Both the position numbers and the translations under genes were made by a program. Below, piece by piece: positions 31,682-43,099 of a stretch of DNA of 64,000 bases. Positions within the stretch are counted from its first letter, which is position 1. Every line of letters begins with the position of its first letter. The stretch comes from Haematococcus lacustris (taxonomy: Eukaryota > Chlorophyta > Chlorophyceae > Chlamydomonadales > Haematococcaceae): positions 5,559,140-5,623,139 of the forward strand of contig JASKMD010000026.1 in NCBI GenBank assembly GCA_030144725.1, given 5' to 3'. The notes beneath the pieces are model-generated. The model was not told where the DNA came from and did not search any database. It saw only the letters and a program-made list of their open reading frames with translations.

Positions 31682-34600
31682 CTACAAGCTTGCTTGCGCT
31701 TGCAGCGCAGGCACAATACCGGTACTCGAAGCTGGCATACCGCTCCCCATGTTCAGTGCCAGGCGATCGTCATAGAAGCTGAGGGAGTCGGGGGCGTGGT
31801 TGTCGCGGAGCAAGTCATTGAATTCCTCACGGCTGCAGAGAGGTGCAAGCGGCAACTTTTCATAATGACACACAATTGAGGAGCACAGCCTGGCCGAACC
31901 TCAACTTCATCGCACCTGATTTTACCGTCGCCGTTGGTGTCGGCCTCCCGCAGCATCAGCTTAGCTTCCGCGCATCGTTGCACCTCTGCCTCTGCCGAGC
32001 CGCCGGTGTAGTTGACTCGCGGTAGCTTCTCAAGCAGCTCTTCCAATGATATATAGCCATCGCCATCCACATCCAACCGATGAAAGGCATGATCCAGGTA
32101 GGCCTGCGCGCCGCATTCACCTTTGCTAGTCAACCACAAGTCAAGCAATGGAGGTACACCAGGCTGGCGCTATCAGTACTGTACACCCAGACCCCTCCGT
32201 CAGTTCATTGGCTGGCAGGGCCTGTTGCTAGGCCTCCAACCCTGGCCACCTCACCTGCCAGCTAGGCTCCTGCTGCAGCTGGTGCCAGTCCAGCAGCGTG
32301 GTCATGAACTCAGACAACACGATATCACCGTCATTGTCCGCGTCAATCTTGGTCACCTGCAGCGCCGGTGCATGCCAGCAAGAGCATGGCTAGCCTCGTG
32401 GGATCTGTGCACTGGCCACACCAACTCCTATGCCAGGCTCCTCCCAGGCCAAAGCATTACCAATAGTGGCGATGGTCTGGCTATGGAAATCAAGGAGGTC
32501 AACAGAGCATGCCCAATGGTGTTGATGGTTCTCTGAGGACTTGTTTTTAAAACCTATGGACATTTAGGGAGGCTGTGAGGCGGGGGAGAATGAGCCAGGG
32601 TAGCGTATGTATTGATATGCTACAGGAGCTGCCAACGGCAAAGTGACCCCAGACGCTCCCTAGCTCCCAAGACTGTATGGTGCATTAAGCGTACCCTTGC
32701 TAGTGTAGTGCATGGGCTCCATGCGACGGCTGAAACGCATATGGCTGACCCAGTGCTGAGTGGTGAGAGTGGTATGGGATGCAAACCCATCAAGGTGACC
32801 AGTGGGCATTTGACGCCAGGCAGGCAGCATCTGCATAGAAAGAGAGCTTTGTGTCCCGTGCATTGTGCTTGTAGGCATCGCGAGACAGAGCGATTAATCA
32901 AAAACTATAGTCAAGTCGAGCTATCACTACCCCAGCCCAACAGCTGAGGCCAGCGAAGACCGATGTTCACACAGGACTAACCAGATATGCTCTAGGGTTG
33001 GTTGTTTTGTTTCTACAGGCTGTTTGCCTTACATATGTTAAGCAGTTAGTTTTGGTGGGGTGCCCAGTGGTCAGGAGGGAAAGTGCCACCAGTTTGGGGT
33101 TTGTGGTCATCAAGGGTGCGACCGAGGATGCTTCAGTTCGATAGTAGCGGAGCGAGATTGCCCACAGTCAAACAGGTTGTTCCATAAGTTTTGTTTGGCT
33201 GCAAGTCCTCACCAGCTGCTCCACCTCCGAGTCAGCCAGCACGTAGCCCTGGCGTCGCAGGCCCAGGGACAGCTCATTCAGAGACACGCTGCCGCTCTTG
33301 TCAGTGTCCAGCTCATGGAACAATGCCTGCAGCCAGTGCTGGATGTGCAGCTGGACACAAGCACGGCAGCCGAACAGCGATGACCAGAAGCTAACCAGCA
33401 GCCAGCAGCTAGTCAGCATTGACGCAGCACACACACACACACACACACAGCCTGTAGTGCAGCACCCAGTCCCTCCTCCCGCCTGGGCATACCACAGAAG
33501 CAAGGACCAGCAAGGACCAACTACACACCCAGTGCTGTTGCCTTGCTTTGCTAGACTCCCCACAAGAGCGAGCTTGGCAGGCAGCCTGACTCACCCAATC
33601 AGGTAGCCCACCAACTGCCCACCAAGCCCCCACTTGCCTTGAGGTCGCGCACCACCTTGACCACTTTGCCAGCAGCAGGCATGTCTTCTGTCATCTCGTC
33701 AGCAATCATACGAAGCACGACCTATGCAGCAGCACCACCACCCGGCAGATGTATTGAACAGCTTCAGCTCCACAGCACTAGCCTGGGGCCTGCATTGCCG
33801 CAAGCACCCAGGCAATGGATCCTGCAACGCCTGCCTGCCATTGCTGCCTGCCATTCCTGCACCTTCCCCTCATCCTCAAGCCCACCGTGCACACACTGCT
33901 TGCCCTGCCCCACCCGCCTGCCCGCCTGCCTAGTCCCACCACCCCACCTGACCTGCTTTAGGTGGCCGTAAGTGGAGAAGCGCTGCAGGCGCTGCACCAC
34001 GCTGCCCTGCAGTGGCAGGTCTGCAGCCGCCCCCTCCTCCTGGACCCAGGCATGGGTCAGGGCCTGGCAGGCAGAGGGGCGGTGTTGGGGGTCGCGCCGC
34101 AGCAGCAGCTGCAGGAATTCCACAGCGCTGCGGGACAGGGGCTCCAACTCCTGCAGGCACAGACATAGGCAAGGTGGTTGCCAGGACCACCTCTACCTCC
34201 ACCGCCATAGCCACCAAACTTTGCATGTATAGGTCAATGATGCTCACCAAGCGCACGACGGAACACCGGTCACCGCCCCCTCTACAGCAGCGGCATTGCA
34301 TGCAGGAAGGCACACAATACAGTGGCTGGGGCAGGGGCAGCCCCTCCCTGCCCCACCAGACGCATGCAGCCAGTGCCTACCGCTGCATCCCAGTTGATCT
34401 CAGTAGTCATGATGGCGCGCCATACATCCTGCAGGGACTGGTGACGCACATCCTCCCAGAAAGGAAAGCGGCCCGTCAGCAGCTGATACGTCAGCATGCC
34501 CTGCACAGCAATGGAGGCCAAGCCCCATGCCATGATGCAGTCATGCTGGCCATCAGCCTAAGGCCTTCCATACTCTACATCCTAATGCTGTAATCAGCTG

Positions 34601-36157
34601 GTGACGTGGTTGAGCAAGGTGATTGAGCAAGGTGCACAGCTGGTGCAGGGTGCAAGGTGCATGGCTTGGCAGAAGTTGTATAGAAAGCTGTGCTGGTCTC
34701 TACATGTGACATTACTCTATAAATCTCCCGGATAACCCAAGTTATAGAAAAGGCCTACGCCCGTCTCTAAGCACATCGCGTGATGGCTAAGAAGAAGCGG
34801 AAGGGCAGCGCCAAGGAAAAGAAGGGCCTGACAAAGAAACCGAAAGGTGTGTGTCCCTAGCCGACTGTGACCTCCGCGCTCTGTAACAATCCGTAGCTCC
34901 TGTTGGTTCCATCGCAGCGTCTCGTTCCCCTCAAGGAAAACAACGACAGGAGCGCAGGGATGGCTGGGAAATGAAAAGCCAGGTGGGCCAGGTGAAGCAT
35001 GCCAGCGGCCTTAATAACTCCCGCCGTGACACCGAGCGGTGGCTAGCAACGATCAAGCCCCACCTCCAGCACCTGGCAGCAGCAAGCTCAGCTGGCACCT
35101 CCCTGGTGGCCAACCTGAAGCACATCACCATCACCCTGGCCACCTGGGACGCGGTGTGGGAGGTGTACCTGAACCCCAAGTGGCACGGCAGCGGCTGAGG
35201 CTGTACGGAGCCCAGGACCAGGCGCTGGAGCAGTTCTTCAAGGAGGTGAGGGTGGGTGGGTGGGTGGGTGGGTTGTGTATTTGCAAGTGGTGGGTTGGGC
35301 ATGAAGTGAAAGAGTAGTTGACTGTGCCATGCCTAACCTGGTGCCACCATGTCAGCCACCATGTGTGTGCCTTGTGTGCCTAGCTGCAGTAAGAAAAGGA
35401 TATGGCGGAGGTGTCCATGGAGCGCCATGGGCATGCCAAGCAGCTGGTGGTGTTCTTTGGCGCAGCTGGCATTGACACCAGGGGAGGCTGGGGTGCGGAT
35501 GCGGTGCTGCGGGCCTGCTGCAAGGTGTTGTGCAGGCCCAGGGGCACAGAGCAGCGGCGGGGCAGGGTGGTGCTTGTGGATGAGCACCGCACCAGTCGGG
35601 TCAGCTCAGCAGTGAACGGCCAGCAGCCCTGTGAGGAGGAGCTGGACCATGAGCACCCCACCAGGCGTGCAGGCTGGAAGCCCCCAGCAGGGCAGGTGGA
35701 ACACCGCCTGCTAAGCCCAGCCTGGAGCCAGCAGCGTGACCTACCAGTGCGGGGCCTGATGTGGTGCCCGGTGGTGGCCCCCCTGCAAGCCCCACGCAAG
35801 CCTACGCAGCAGCCAGGCAGCCACACCGGCAGCAGCCTCAGAGCCAGGGCCCAGCACTCCCCAGCCAGCCAAGCGCAGCAAGCACACCAAGGCTGAGCCA
35901 GAGGCAGCTAAGTTCACCCAGCCCACCAAGGGCAGAGGCCAGGCCAAGGGCAAGGCTGCCAAGGCAAAGCCAGGACCACAGCCAGGCAGGTGGCTGGACA
36001 GGGACTGCAATGCAGCATTGAACATGCAGCGCATTGGGGAGAGCAGGTGGCGCCCGCTGGAGCTGTGCTGGTGGCCAGAGCAGGGAGCTCTGCCAGCCAG
36101 GGGCAAGGAGTACCCTGGCCTGGGCTACAAGCGGCTGCGAGACAAGCCACCCAAGGC

Positions 36158-36197
<40 letters not shown>

Positions 36198-39100
36198 GCT
36201 GTGGCACAGTAGTGTGCGCCCCCCATTGTTGCGCTGTCATCAGCTCACAATTAGTGCGTGTTTTTCATACCAACTCTACACAATAGCCCTCGTGGTCAGG
36301 CAATAGTGTAGGTGGTAGGCACTCATGCACCATATCCATGTGCATTGGGTATACTCCACACAGCCCATTACCACCATTTGAGTCGGGCCACTAGTGGTCC
36401 CTAGTACTTCCGCTCAAATGCAGGCCCTAGTGAGGGCCCTAGTAAGGGGGGTGGCCATGAGCCTAGCATGGGCCAAGCAGACATTCAAATTGCACTCCCA
36501 TCGCAGGTGGTGTTTGAACGGGTGGCTACCATCGCCATCACTGTGTGTGTGAGTCAGGGCTAGCACCAGGCTCTGGAGCAACTAGATGACTAGCTGGAGG
36601 GCAGCAGCTGGAGCCCTGGCTGAGGAGCATCCCCAGGCCAGCAACGTCAGTTACACGGATTTACTAGGGTGCATGCAGCAGAGGGAGCAGGGGGAGGGAC
36701 CAGGGCAACCACAGCATTGCACACATATGTCACCACAAACCACAGCAGGCTTTAGGCAGAGCCATACACAGGGGTTGGCAGGCAGGCAAGGGGCAGGTTG
36801 AGCAAGCAGCAGGGTTTTTCAGCACCAGGCAACTAGTTGGCTGCTTTGCATAAGCGGCGTGGGCTGGCTGGCTTACTGGCATGCATGGAGCTGCAGGGTG
36901 TCTGCAAATGCAAGAACGCTGGACCCCTCACCACAGACCAAATGTCACACTTTTCATCGTACATCTGCATGACCAGCTCAGGTGCCATGTAGGCCGGCGT
37001 TCCTGCAGCCAGCAGCAACAGGGTTATGGCTGCAAACTGTTCCTCTGCTTGTCTTACCTAGGGCAGGACCTGGGTGCAGGGCTTGCATACTGACCCAGCA
37101 TGATGAGACAGGAGACAAGGAGCAGGCCAATGACAAGGCCAGTACCAGTGCAGGAGTATGGAGGGTGCAGTTTGCTAGCGGAGGGTCCAGATGCAAGCAA
37201 GGCAGTGATGTTGCTGGTGCTGAACCGTGCTCCACATCAGCCTGTATGCATGCTTGGCAAGGATGTGCTAGGCAAAGCACAGGCAGGCAGGCAGCCCGCC
37301 CCACCACTGCCCCAGGAGCCATCACTGCCTCAGCTTTCCCTCCGTCAGCACCTGAGCGTGATGTCAGCTTTGGCTCGTCAGGCCAATGCCGGATGCTGAG
37401 CCCAAAGTCAGTGGCTTTGAGGGGGCTCTCTTCATCGTGAGTCAGGAACAGGAAGTTGTCCGGCTGTGCAACACAAGGCAGGGCAAGGCAGGGCAGGGCA
37501 GGGCAGGACGGGGCGGTCTGTGCCAGCAAAGAGAAGGGGCGAGAAAAGGCAAGGGAGGAAGTGCTAGTGCTGGTGCTGGTGCAGGGGCTTGTGCAACGGT
37601 CACGATTTGGGCGATGCCATGTGTGTACTGACATGTCATTAAGGTCCATGCACCTGATGGTCAAGGAGGTGGTGAGGGCTGCAAGCATGCTCTGATGGCA
37701 GGGCATGCCTGGTCCCTTGTGACCCTTCTCCCAGACCTTGACAGACCACTGCCCTCCACCTTGATGTCACGGTAGATGATGCCCTTTGCGTGGCACTGGC
37801 TGACAAAGCGTAGGATGGAGCGGGTCAGGCGCGCGATGTACTTCTCACTGCAAGCCGCAGGATCATCAAAGGTGCATCGCCAGCCCCTCCTGGCACAGCC
37901 CTGCTCAACCTGGCCCTCCTGGCGGCGCCCCTGCTTCTGTGGCCACTGCTTGGCTGGCATTTCCTGGCACAGGCCTGATCAACCGGGCCCTGCTGGGTTG
38001 GGTTTGGCAGTGCCTCTGTTCAGCCTGCTGTCACAGATACTGTCTTTCCAGCTTGAGAGTGCATCGTCTGACCAGCCTCAAAGACGCTGCTGCAATGACA
38101 GATATAATGACAGAGAATATGCCAGGTTAAGCATCTGATCTCATGAATCCTGCAGATGGCAATGTTAGTGGTGCTTTAGGTCATATACAGGGCTCGCATC
38201 AAACATAGTGCCAGCCAGCTTCATTCCCTTCTTTCTATCTTGGGTAACCCAGCAGCATGCTTGTGTATGCCTAGCCGCCTCAGCCCTGCTGGCACTACCC
38301 CTAGCAGGCCTTTCCGGCTCTGTCACGCTGGGCCATTATGTTGGAGCCTGTGCAACAGGAGCCAATGGTACATGCAGACATAGTCGTTGCCATGCAGCAG
38401 GTGCAAAGTTGACACAGCACCGCTACTGCCAGACCCCTGCCTTGCCCCTGGCAGGTGCCACCCTGGCGGGGGTCCCCCAGCCGCCAGGCCCCAGGCACCT
38501 GCACTGCCTGCCAGGGTCGCGTGCCTCCCCTCCCGCCGCTCACCTGTACACGCCTGTCTCTATGCGCTCCAGCAGTGCTCCCCCTTCACACAGCTCCATC
38601 ACCAGGTGCACACTCTCGTTGTCCTCAAACACATCCTGCCACACATGCATGGCAGCAAACACAGTTGCATACACATGGTCACAGGGCATGCAGGCATGGG
38701 GAGGGTGAGCAGCTGGGTTTGGGTAGGCACGCAGGGAGGCAAGGTGTGTGATCCTGCTGGCTGTGCAGCGCAGAACAATGCGTGCAGAGTGTGAGGTTGG
38801 CATGGCAGGAATAATGGGGAGGTGCCCTGCGCCCTCAACCAGTCTTGAGCGGGGCAACACAGACAAAGGGGCGGACCAGCCAGGTGTGCTCAGCCACCCA
38901 TCCCCGCAAAGGCACGCTGTGCTGGTAGAATGCCACCATGTACCCCGTGCCATCATCCAGTGATGCACATCTCACACCTCACACTGCACTAAGGTGCCTT
39001 AGGCCGCACCATGGCCAATGTTGGGCGCCTTGCACCGGCCACCAGCTGTTCAACGGCACAATGTGTTCCCCTGCCATGCCTGGACCCCGCTGCCTCTGCC

Positions 39101-39850
39101 CTGCGCCCTGCCTTGTCAGCACCTGGCCCAGCTGGTGGCTGGCACTGCGCCTGACCTTCAGGTTCACAGCGTCCAGGCTGTAGCCCAGCTGCTGCATGAT
39201 CTCCACCTCAGTGCGGATCTTCAGCAAGTACCTGCAACGGGGCGCACCAGGCCACATCAGCAAGACTGGCTGCAGCAGCTGCCACGAGCAGGGCAAGCTG
39301 TGCCAGGCACGCAGGCTATGCTAGGCGGGACAAGCTCACAGACATCTGTGTACAGGTCATGAATGTGAGACCTCAACCCTGGCCACACCTTGGTGTGGCC
39401 GGTCCACGCTTGGGAAGCTTGCCAATGGTCTTTACAGCGTGCTTGCGGCCAGTGGCGATGGCCACACACTCCCGCACCACACCGAAGCTCCCTGGGCAGA
39501 GGTGTGATGCTCAGCTGCTGAGGCTGTAGCAGTTGGCAGGTGGGTGGACTGCTGCCAGTTGATGAGTACCATGAGACAAGGCTAATGGGATGGCATGAAG
39601 GCACTTTGTATCATGCTAGGGTCCTACAGGCTGTCATAATCTGCAACGTACCGGCGCCAATCACCCGACCCACAAAAAACTTGGATGTCAGCTGGCGGTT
39701 GTAACCAAACACATGTGTCACTTGGTCTGCTCTCAGCTCTGAACGAGCCGGGAGTCGCAGCACGCCTTCATCTACACCACCACGCAGACATGCCAAGCTG
39801 TGTGGAGTATGCAGGGGTGTGTGCAAAGCAAGACATGTCGCATCTTCCAT
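31682..39850 (-). CDS. Calcium-dependent protein kinase (CDPK), 14 exons
   Basis: Exons (minus, 5' to 3'): 39652-39850, 39389-39491, 39156-39231, 38544-38635, 37760-37847, 37352-37463, 36932-37002, 34381-34500, 33953-34150, 33638-33721, 33213-33350, 32255-32356, 31916-32103, 31682-31832. Phases agree throughout and give 573 residues. Kinase domain about 57-325: 'GAGSFGVV', Lys87, catalytic loop 'YRDIKPDN' (Asp184; usual His is Tyr), DFG at 205-207, 'TPAYMAPE'. Then a junction helix and four EF-hands (DTDKSGSVSLNEL, DADNDGDIVLSEF, DVDGDGYISLEEL, DTNGDGKISREEF). CDPKs sense Ca2+ directly and phosphorylate Ser/Thr. One intron has a GC donor (AAG|GCAAGT). The start is tentative: no Met-Gly myristoylation site, and the ATG falls in a transposon-like repeat. 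Introns contain a Fanzor relic and a solo family-2 right end. Confidence 0.93.
33045..33205 (+). repeat. Solo Fanzor family-2 right end in a CDPK intron
   Basis: Matches the noncoding right ends at 19880-20047 (inverted) and 44095-44215: 'ggggtgcccagtggtc', 'ccaccagtttggggtttgtg', 'gtcatcaagggtgcgaccga', 'cccacagtcaa'. No Fanzor coding sequence accompanies it. Its edge lies within about 8 bp of the 5' splice site of the CDPK exon 33213-33350. Confidence 0.65.
33427..33450 (+). repeat. (CA)n microsatellite in CDPK intron
   Basis: About 11 CA repeats between the exons 33213-33350 and 33638-33721. Confidence 0.9.
34783..36212 (+). pseudogene. Fanzor family 1, copy B (RuvC-I deleted)
   Basis: Exon 1 encodes MAKKKRKGSAKEKK, a strong nuclear localisation signal, and splices in phase to 'SPQGKQRQERR' (from about 34918). 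The sequence then jumps into 'VKHASGLNNSRRDTERW', so RuvC-I and everything before it are deleted. A GT-rich intron (35248-35391) follows 'LEQFFKEV'. The next block, open for about 160 codons, holds 'LVVFFGAAGIDTRGG', RuvC-II 'VLVDEHRTSRVSS' and zinc ribbon 'RGLMWCPVV'. RuvC-III 'DRDCNAALNMQRIGES' follows in a shifted frame, then a poly-Gln tail of about 12 residues and stop. Of the family-1 copies here it keeps the best RuvC-II to C-terminal part and is useful for reconstructing exon boundaries. Confidence 0.82.
36213..36452 (+). ncRNA. Fanzor family-1 right end, candidate omega-RNA locus (copy B)
   Basis: Begins one base after the stop codon. Shares 'tcacaattagtgcgtg', 'gccaactctacacaatagcc', 'gtaggtggtaggcactcatg' and 'gggtatactccacacagccc' with copies C, E and F. 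The distal part retains one CCACTAGTGG palindrome but has lost part of the structured block. Confidence 0.5.
36645..36752 (+). repeat. Dispersed repeat in CDPK intron
   Basis: 'gggaccagggcaaccacagcattgcacac' and following bases repeat 21017-21080 near the DUF6816-like gene. Element type unknown. Confidence 0.5.
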
Positions 39851-40032
39851 ACTCTACATCCTCATGTTGTAGTCAGCTGGTGACGTGATTGAGCAAGGTG
39901 ACTGAGCAAGGTGCACAGCTGGTGCAAGGTGCAAGGTGCAAGGTGCATGTCTTGGCAGAAGTTGTGTAAAAAGCCGCTAGTGGCCACTACTGGTCTGGCC
40001 CAAATGGAGGCCGTAGTGAGGGACAAGGGGGC
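39844..40032 (+). mobile_element. Minimal Fanzor-derived element (left end joined to right end)
   Basis: About 120 bp matching the left region of copy B (34563-34690) are directly followed by about 63 bp of family-1 right end ('ccgctagtggcc' ... 'gtgagggacaagggggct'). No coding sequence remains, so it is a MITE-like deletion derivative. It overlaps the putative CDPK initiator ATG. Confidence 0.6.
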
Positions 40033-40860
40033 TGTAGTCAGAGGTTTGTGGAGCAAGGTGAGTTGAAATGAATTGAAGCAGATTAAGAACGTTTGACTGC
40101 CTTTGTAGAAGTGTGCATCTCTTTCACCTCCTTGACTCATATAAATGAGTAGTTTGAAACCATTCAAGATTGTTCTCGCTGCTCGCTGCATGTGCACACT
40201 GTGTCATTAGTTTGGGATCTCATGCATCTGTATTCCTCGTCTCTGCATCAAGGACCTTAGTGCAAGTGCACCCTACTGCAATGCATTGTGTAGCTCTGCA
40301 TTCAGGCTTGCCACTTCTTCTATCAATGACTTATCTATGCACTGCAGGCGGCATCATTGTCAATGGGATCATCAAGCATTGGGTGCAAGCATTGACGTTG
40401 AGCAATTCAACCTGCTGTGGTCCCTCACCCGCGGACGTTGCAGTATAGTCCAAGGAGCGACAGGGAGGCAGCAGCCGTGCGCGGTGACAGCTAACGTCAC
40501 AGCCAGCCTGGAGGGTACGTGCGGCTCCAATGTGACGCACGTAACGACCAGCCGCGAGTTTCATATGACTGCCTGTGACGGCACGCGACTCTGACGGGCT
40601 GCGCCAGTTCCTGATGTTACTACTGTATCTCTGCATTGTCTGCATTAGGGTTGCTGTCAATGCTGCATAGCAACGCGACGCAATCGCCGATACTGTAGTT
40701 TTACTTTTTCACAAGGATAAACCGAAGAAACTGGCTTGCCTTGGGCATTTAAATGACTAGCTAAAGCTGGGGATGGGGTAGGATGGCCAACACCAAGCAT
40801 CCATGCCCCGTTGCCACTATCCCCAGCACCAGCTGCCTTCCACTGCTGTATGACGGCGGG
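40033..40860. other. CDPK upstream region, no gene seen
   Basis: No coding or RNA gene recognised. If the CDPK starts further upstream than assumed, its promoter and a first exon could be here. Confidence 0.35.
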
Positions 40861-41756
40861 CTGGAGGCGATGATCAATTATGAATTTCCCGGGGAACCCA
40901 AGTTGCTTGACAAAGCCACATCAACGCACATCGCGCGGTAAATACGAAGCAGTGGAAGGGCAGCGCCAAGCAAAAAAAGGGCCCGACGAAGAAACCGACA
41001 GGTTCGTGTCCCTAGCCGACTGTGAGTTAAACGCTCTGTAATAACCCGTCGCTCCTGTTGGTTCCATCGCGGCGTCTCGCTCCCCTCAAGGAAAACAACG
41101 ACAGGAACGCCGGGATGGCTGGGACACGAAAAGACGTCAGGTGACAGGTCACAGTCGGGATGTCCCAACATGGGATTGGTAATCTTCATGCAAGTACTCG
41201 CTACACAGTGCACCGATTTCGGTAGCGTTTGTTGCATTGGCACCTGCGAATTACTCCGCATCTACTGGCAAGCGGCGCGTTAATCCTTGCATTAGAGGCC
41301 ATGCCGGCGCAAGCGAGCGCGGACACACCTCAGCTGCTCACAACCGATTGTTCTAGTGGTATGTAGCGGCATCAGTGATAGAACTGCGCTTGCTATCGAG
41401 CCAGAAGTACAATCAATGTTTAGCCCGCCAGGCTCACTCCGCGAACTATTCATTGGTGCAGGCGTTGTCGGAGGACCGTCGTTGGGCAAGTTGACACGCG
41501 ACATTGCAGCGAGGTGCGATAATGTTCGTTTCTCCCTAGCCGGCTATACAAAAAAAGGGACCCCCTTGCACAAACCGGCGTATTGTGAACCGACCACTGT
41601 GACTTCCCAGAATTTGCCGTGTCAACTTTGTTCCTAACCCAACGAAGCAGCTGTTGGAGAAGAAAGCAAAGCATTCCATCAACCAGGCTTGTGGAAACAT
41701 AAGTTGGCGTGACCTAACTTTGCCTTGCAGTGCTGACTAGCCTACCGGAACCCTTG

Positions 41757-42008
41757 CAGCCCGCCCCACCCCCTCCCACCCCCTCCCACCCCCTCCCAGC
41801 CCCAGCCCCGCCCTCCCACCCCCTCCCACCCCTAGCCCCACCCCTCCCACCCCCTCCCACCCCCTCCCAGCCCCTCCCAGCCCCAGCCCCGCCCTCCCAG
41901 CCCCTCCCAGCCCCAGCCCCGCCCCTCCCACCCCCTCCCAGCCCCTCCCAGCCCCAGCCCCGCCCTCCCACCCCCTCCCACCCCCTCCCAGCCCCTCCCA
42001 GCCCCAGC
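41757..42008 (+). repeat. C-rich minisatellite ('ccctcccaccc' / 'ccagccccag')
   Basis: Tandem pentadeca- to octadecamer units; every frame is open. It may be an expanded proline linker of a Fanzor gene, by analogy with 20290-20520. Confidence 0.9.
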
Positions 42009-42184
42009 CTAGAAGCACAGCTGCGCTAGTGCCTCCCCTATGGTTTGCAGCCCAGATCATGCCCAGTACCAGGTTCAGTACCAGGTTCAGTAGCCGCTGG
42101 CCAGCATCAACGCCTCACCGCCCAGATCATGCATGGGGATGAGCAGGGGGCAGGTGCAGGTCCTGGTGCTGGTGCTGGTGCTGG

Positions 42185-42380
42185 TGCTGGGCTGCCCACC
42201 CTTCCTGCTGCCCCCCCCTGGCAGCAGCTGGCAGCTGCTGCTGGTGCCGCTCCTGGGCTGCCCACCCCTCCTGCTGCCCCCCCTTGGCAGTAGCTGGCAG
42301 CTGCTGCTGGTGCCGCTCCTGGACTGCCCACCCCTCCTGCTGCCCCCCCCTGGCAGCAGCTGGCAGCTGGTGCTGGTACC
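42185..42380 (+). repeat. About 66-bp tandem repeat, three units
   Basis: Units of 'ctgctgctggtgccgctcct' ... 'ggcagcagctggcag', three copies with small differences. Length divisible by three, so one frame stays open. Confidence 0.85.
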
Positions 42381-42833
42381 CCTCCATCTGAGCAGCAGGG
42401 GGCCACAGCGGAGCTGTACACGAGCTTGACACGCAAGCGGGGGGCGGGCGGGAGGGATCGGACCCAACATGTCGAGGAAGGTAACATAGCAATGGCATAC
42501 ACACCTTGTGAGGCATTGCAGAGTGGCCAGGCCAACAGTACTGCTCACGAAGGGGTCAAGCATCGCAGCAACCTTGCATATTTCCGAGCATGGGTGGAGG
42601 GGCGCTGTTACATCGGTTTGGCGTGCCATGTGAACCGGTTTGACTGCGGCGACTGTCCCTCACTATGTGCAGGTGCTCCTGAGCCACGTCGGTCGCGGCG
42701 GTCTCTCGCGGCGAGGCCCGCATGAGTAAAAAGTGCATGGATTTGAATGTGAAGATTTGAGCCGCCATAGCACCCAGCACACTGCACACTGCACGCGCCC
42801 GCCTTGTGTGTCCCCGCACTTTTGTGTGACCTC

Positions 42834-43099
42834 CTTTGTTGAGCTGTCATCTGCTCACAATCAGTGCATGTTTTTCATGCCAACTCTACACAATAGCCCT
42901 CGTGGTCAGGCAACAGTGCAGGTGGTAGGCACTCATGCACCATGTCCATGTGCATTGGGTATACTCCACACAGCCCATTAACACCACTTGAGTTGGGCGA
43001 CTATTGCCCACTAATGGTCCCTAGTATTCCCGCTAGCGCCCACTAGTGGTCCTTGGTGGTCCGGCTCAAATGGAGGCCCTAGTGAGGGACAAGGGGGCT
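42834..43099 (+). ncRNA. Fanzor family-1 right end, candidate omega-RNA locus (copy F)
   Basis: Full-length right end with 'tcacaatcagtgcatg', 'gggtatactccacacagccc', the palindromic block (cccactaatgg, ccactagtgg) and the boundary 'agtgagggacaagggggct'. Preserved although the associated protein gene has vanished. Confidence 0.5.

Larger units (their letters stand above)
34563..36452 (+). mobile_element. Fanzor family-1 element, copy B, in a CDPK intron
   Basis: Left region (34563-34690, 'cttccatactctacatcct', 'agcaaggtgcacagctggtgca') is shared with 39844-39965; the right end (36213-36452) is the family-1 noncoding block ending 'gtaaggggggt'. It lies antisense in the CDPK intron between the exons 36932-37002 and 34381-34500. 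Confidence 0.75.
40861..43099 (+). mobile_element. Degenerate Fanzor family-1 element, copy F
   Basis: 40861-41140 aligns with the start of copy B: 'cccggggaacccaagtt', NLS exon remnant (GSAKQKKGPTKKP, initiator ATG lost) and exon 2 (SPQGKQRQERRDGW). The right 42834-43099 is a well preserved family-1 right end. Between them there is no RuvC motif, only proline-encoding minisatellites and unassigned sequence. The coding body has been lost while the right end is intact. Confidence 0.6.
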
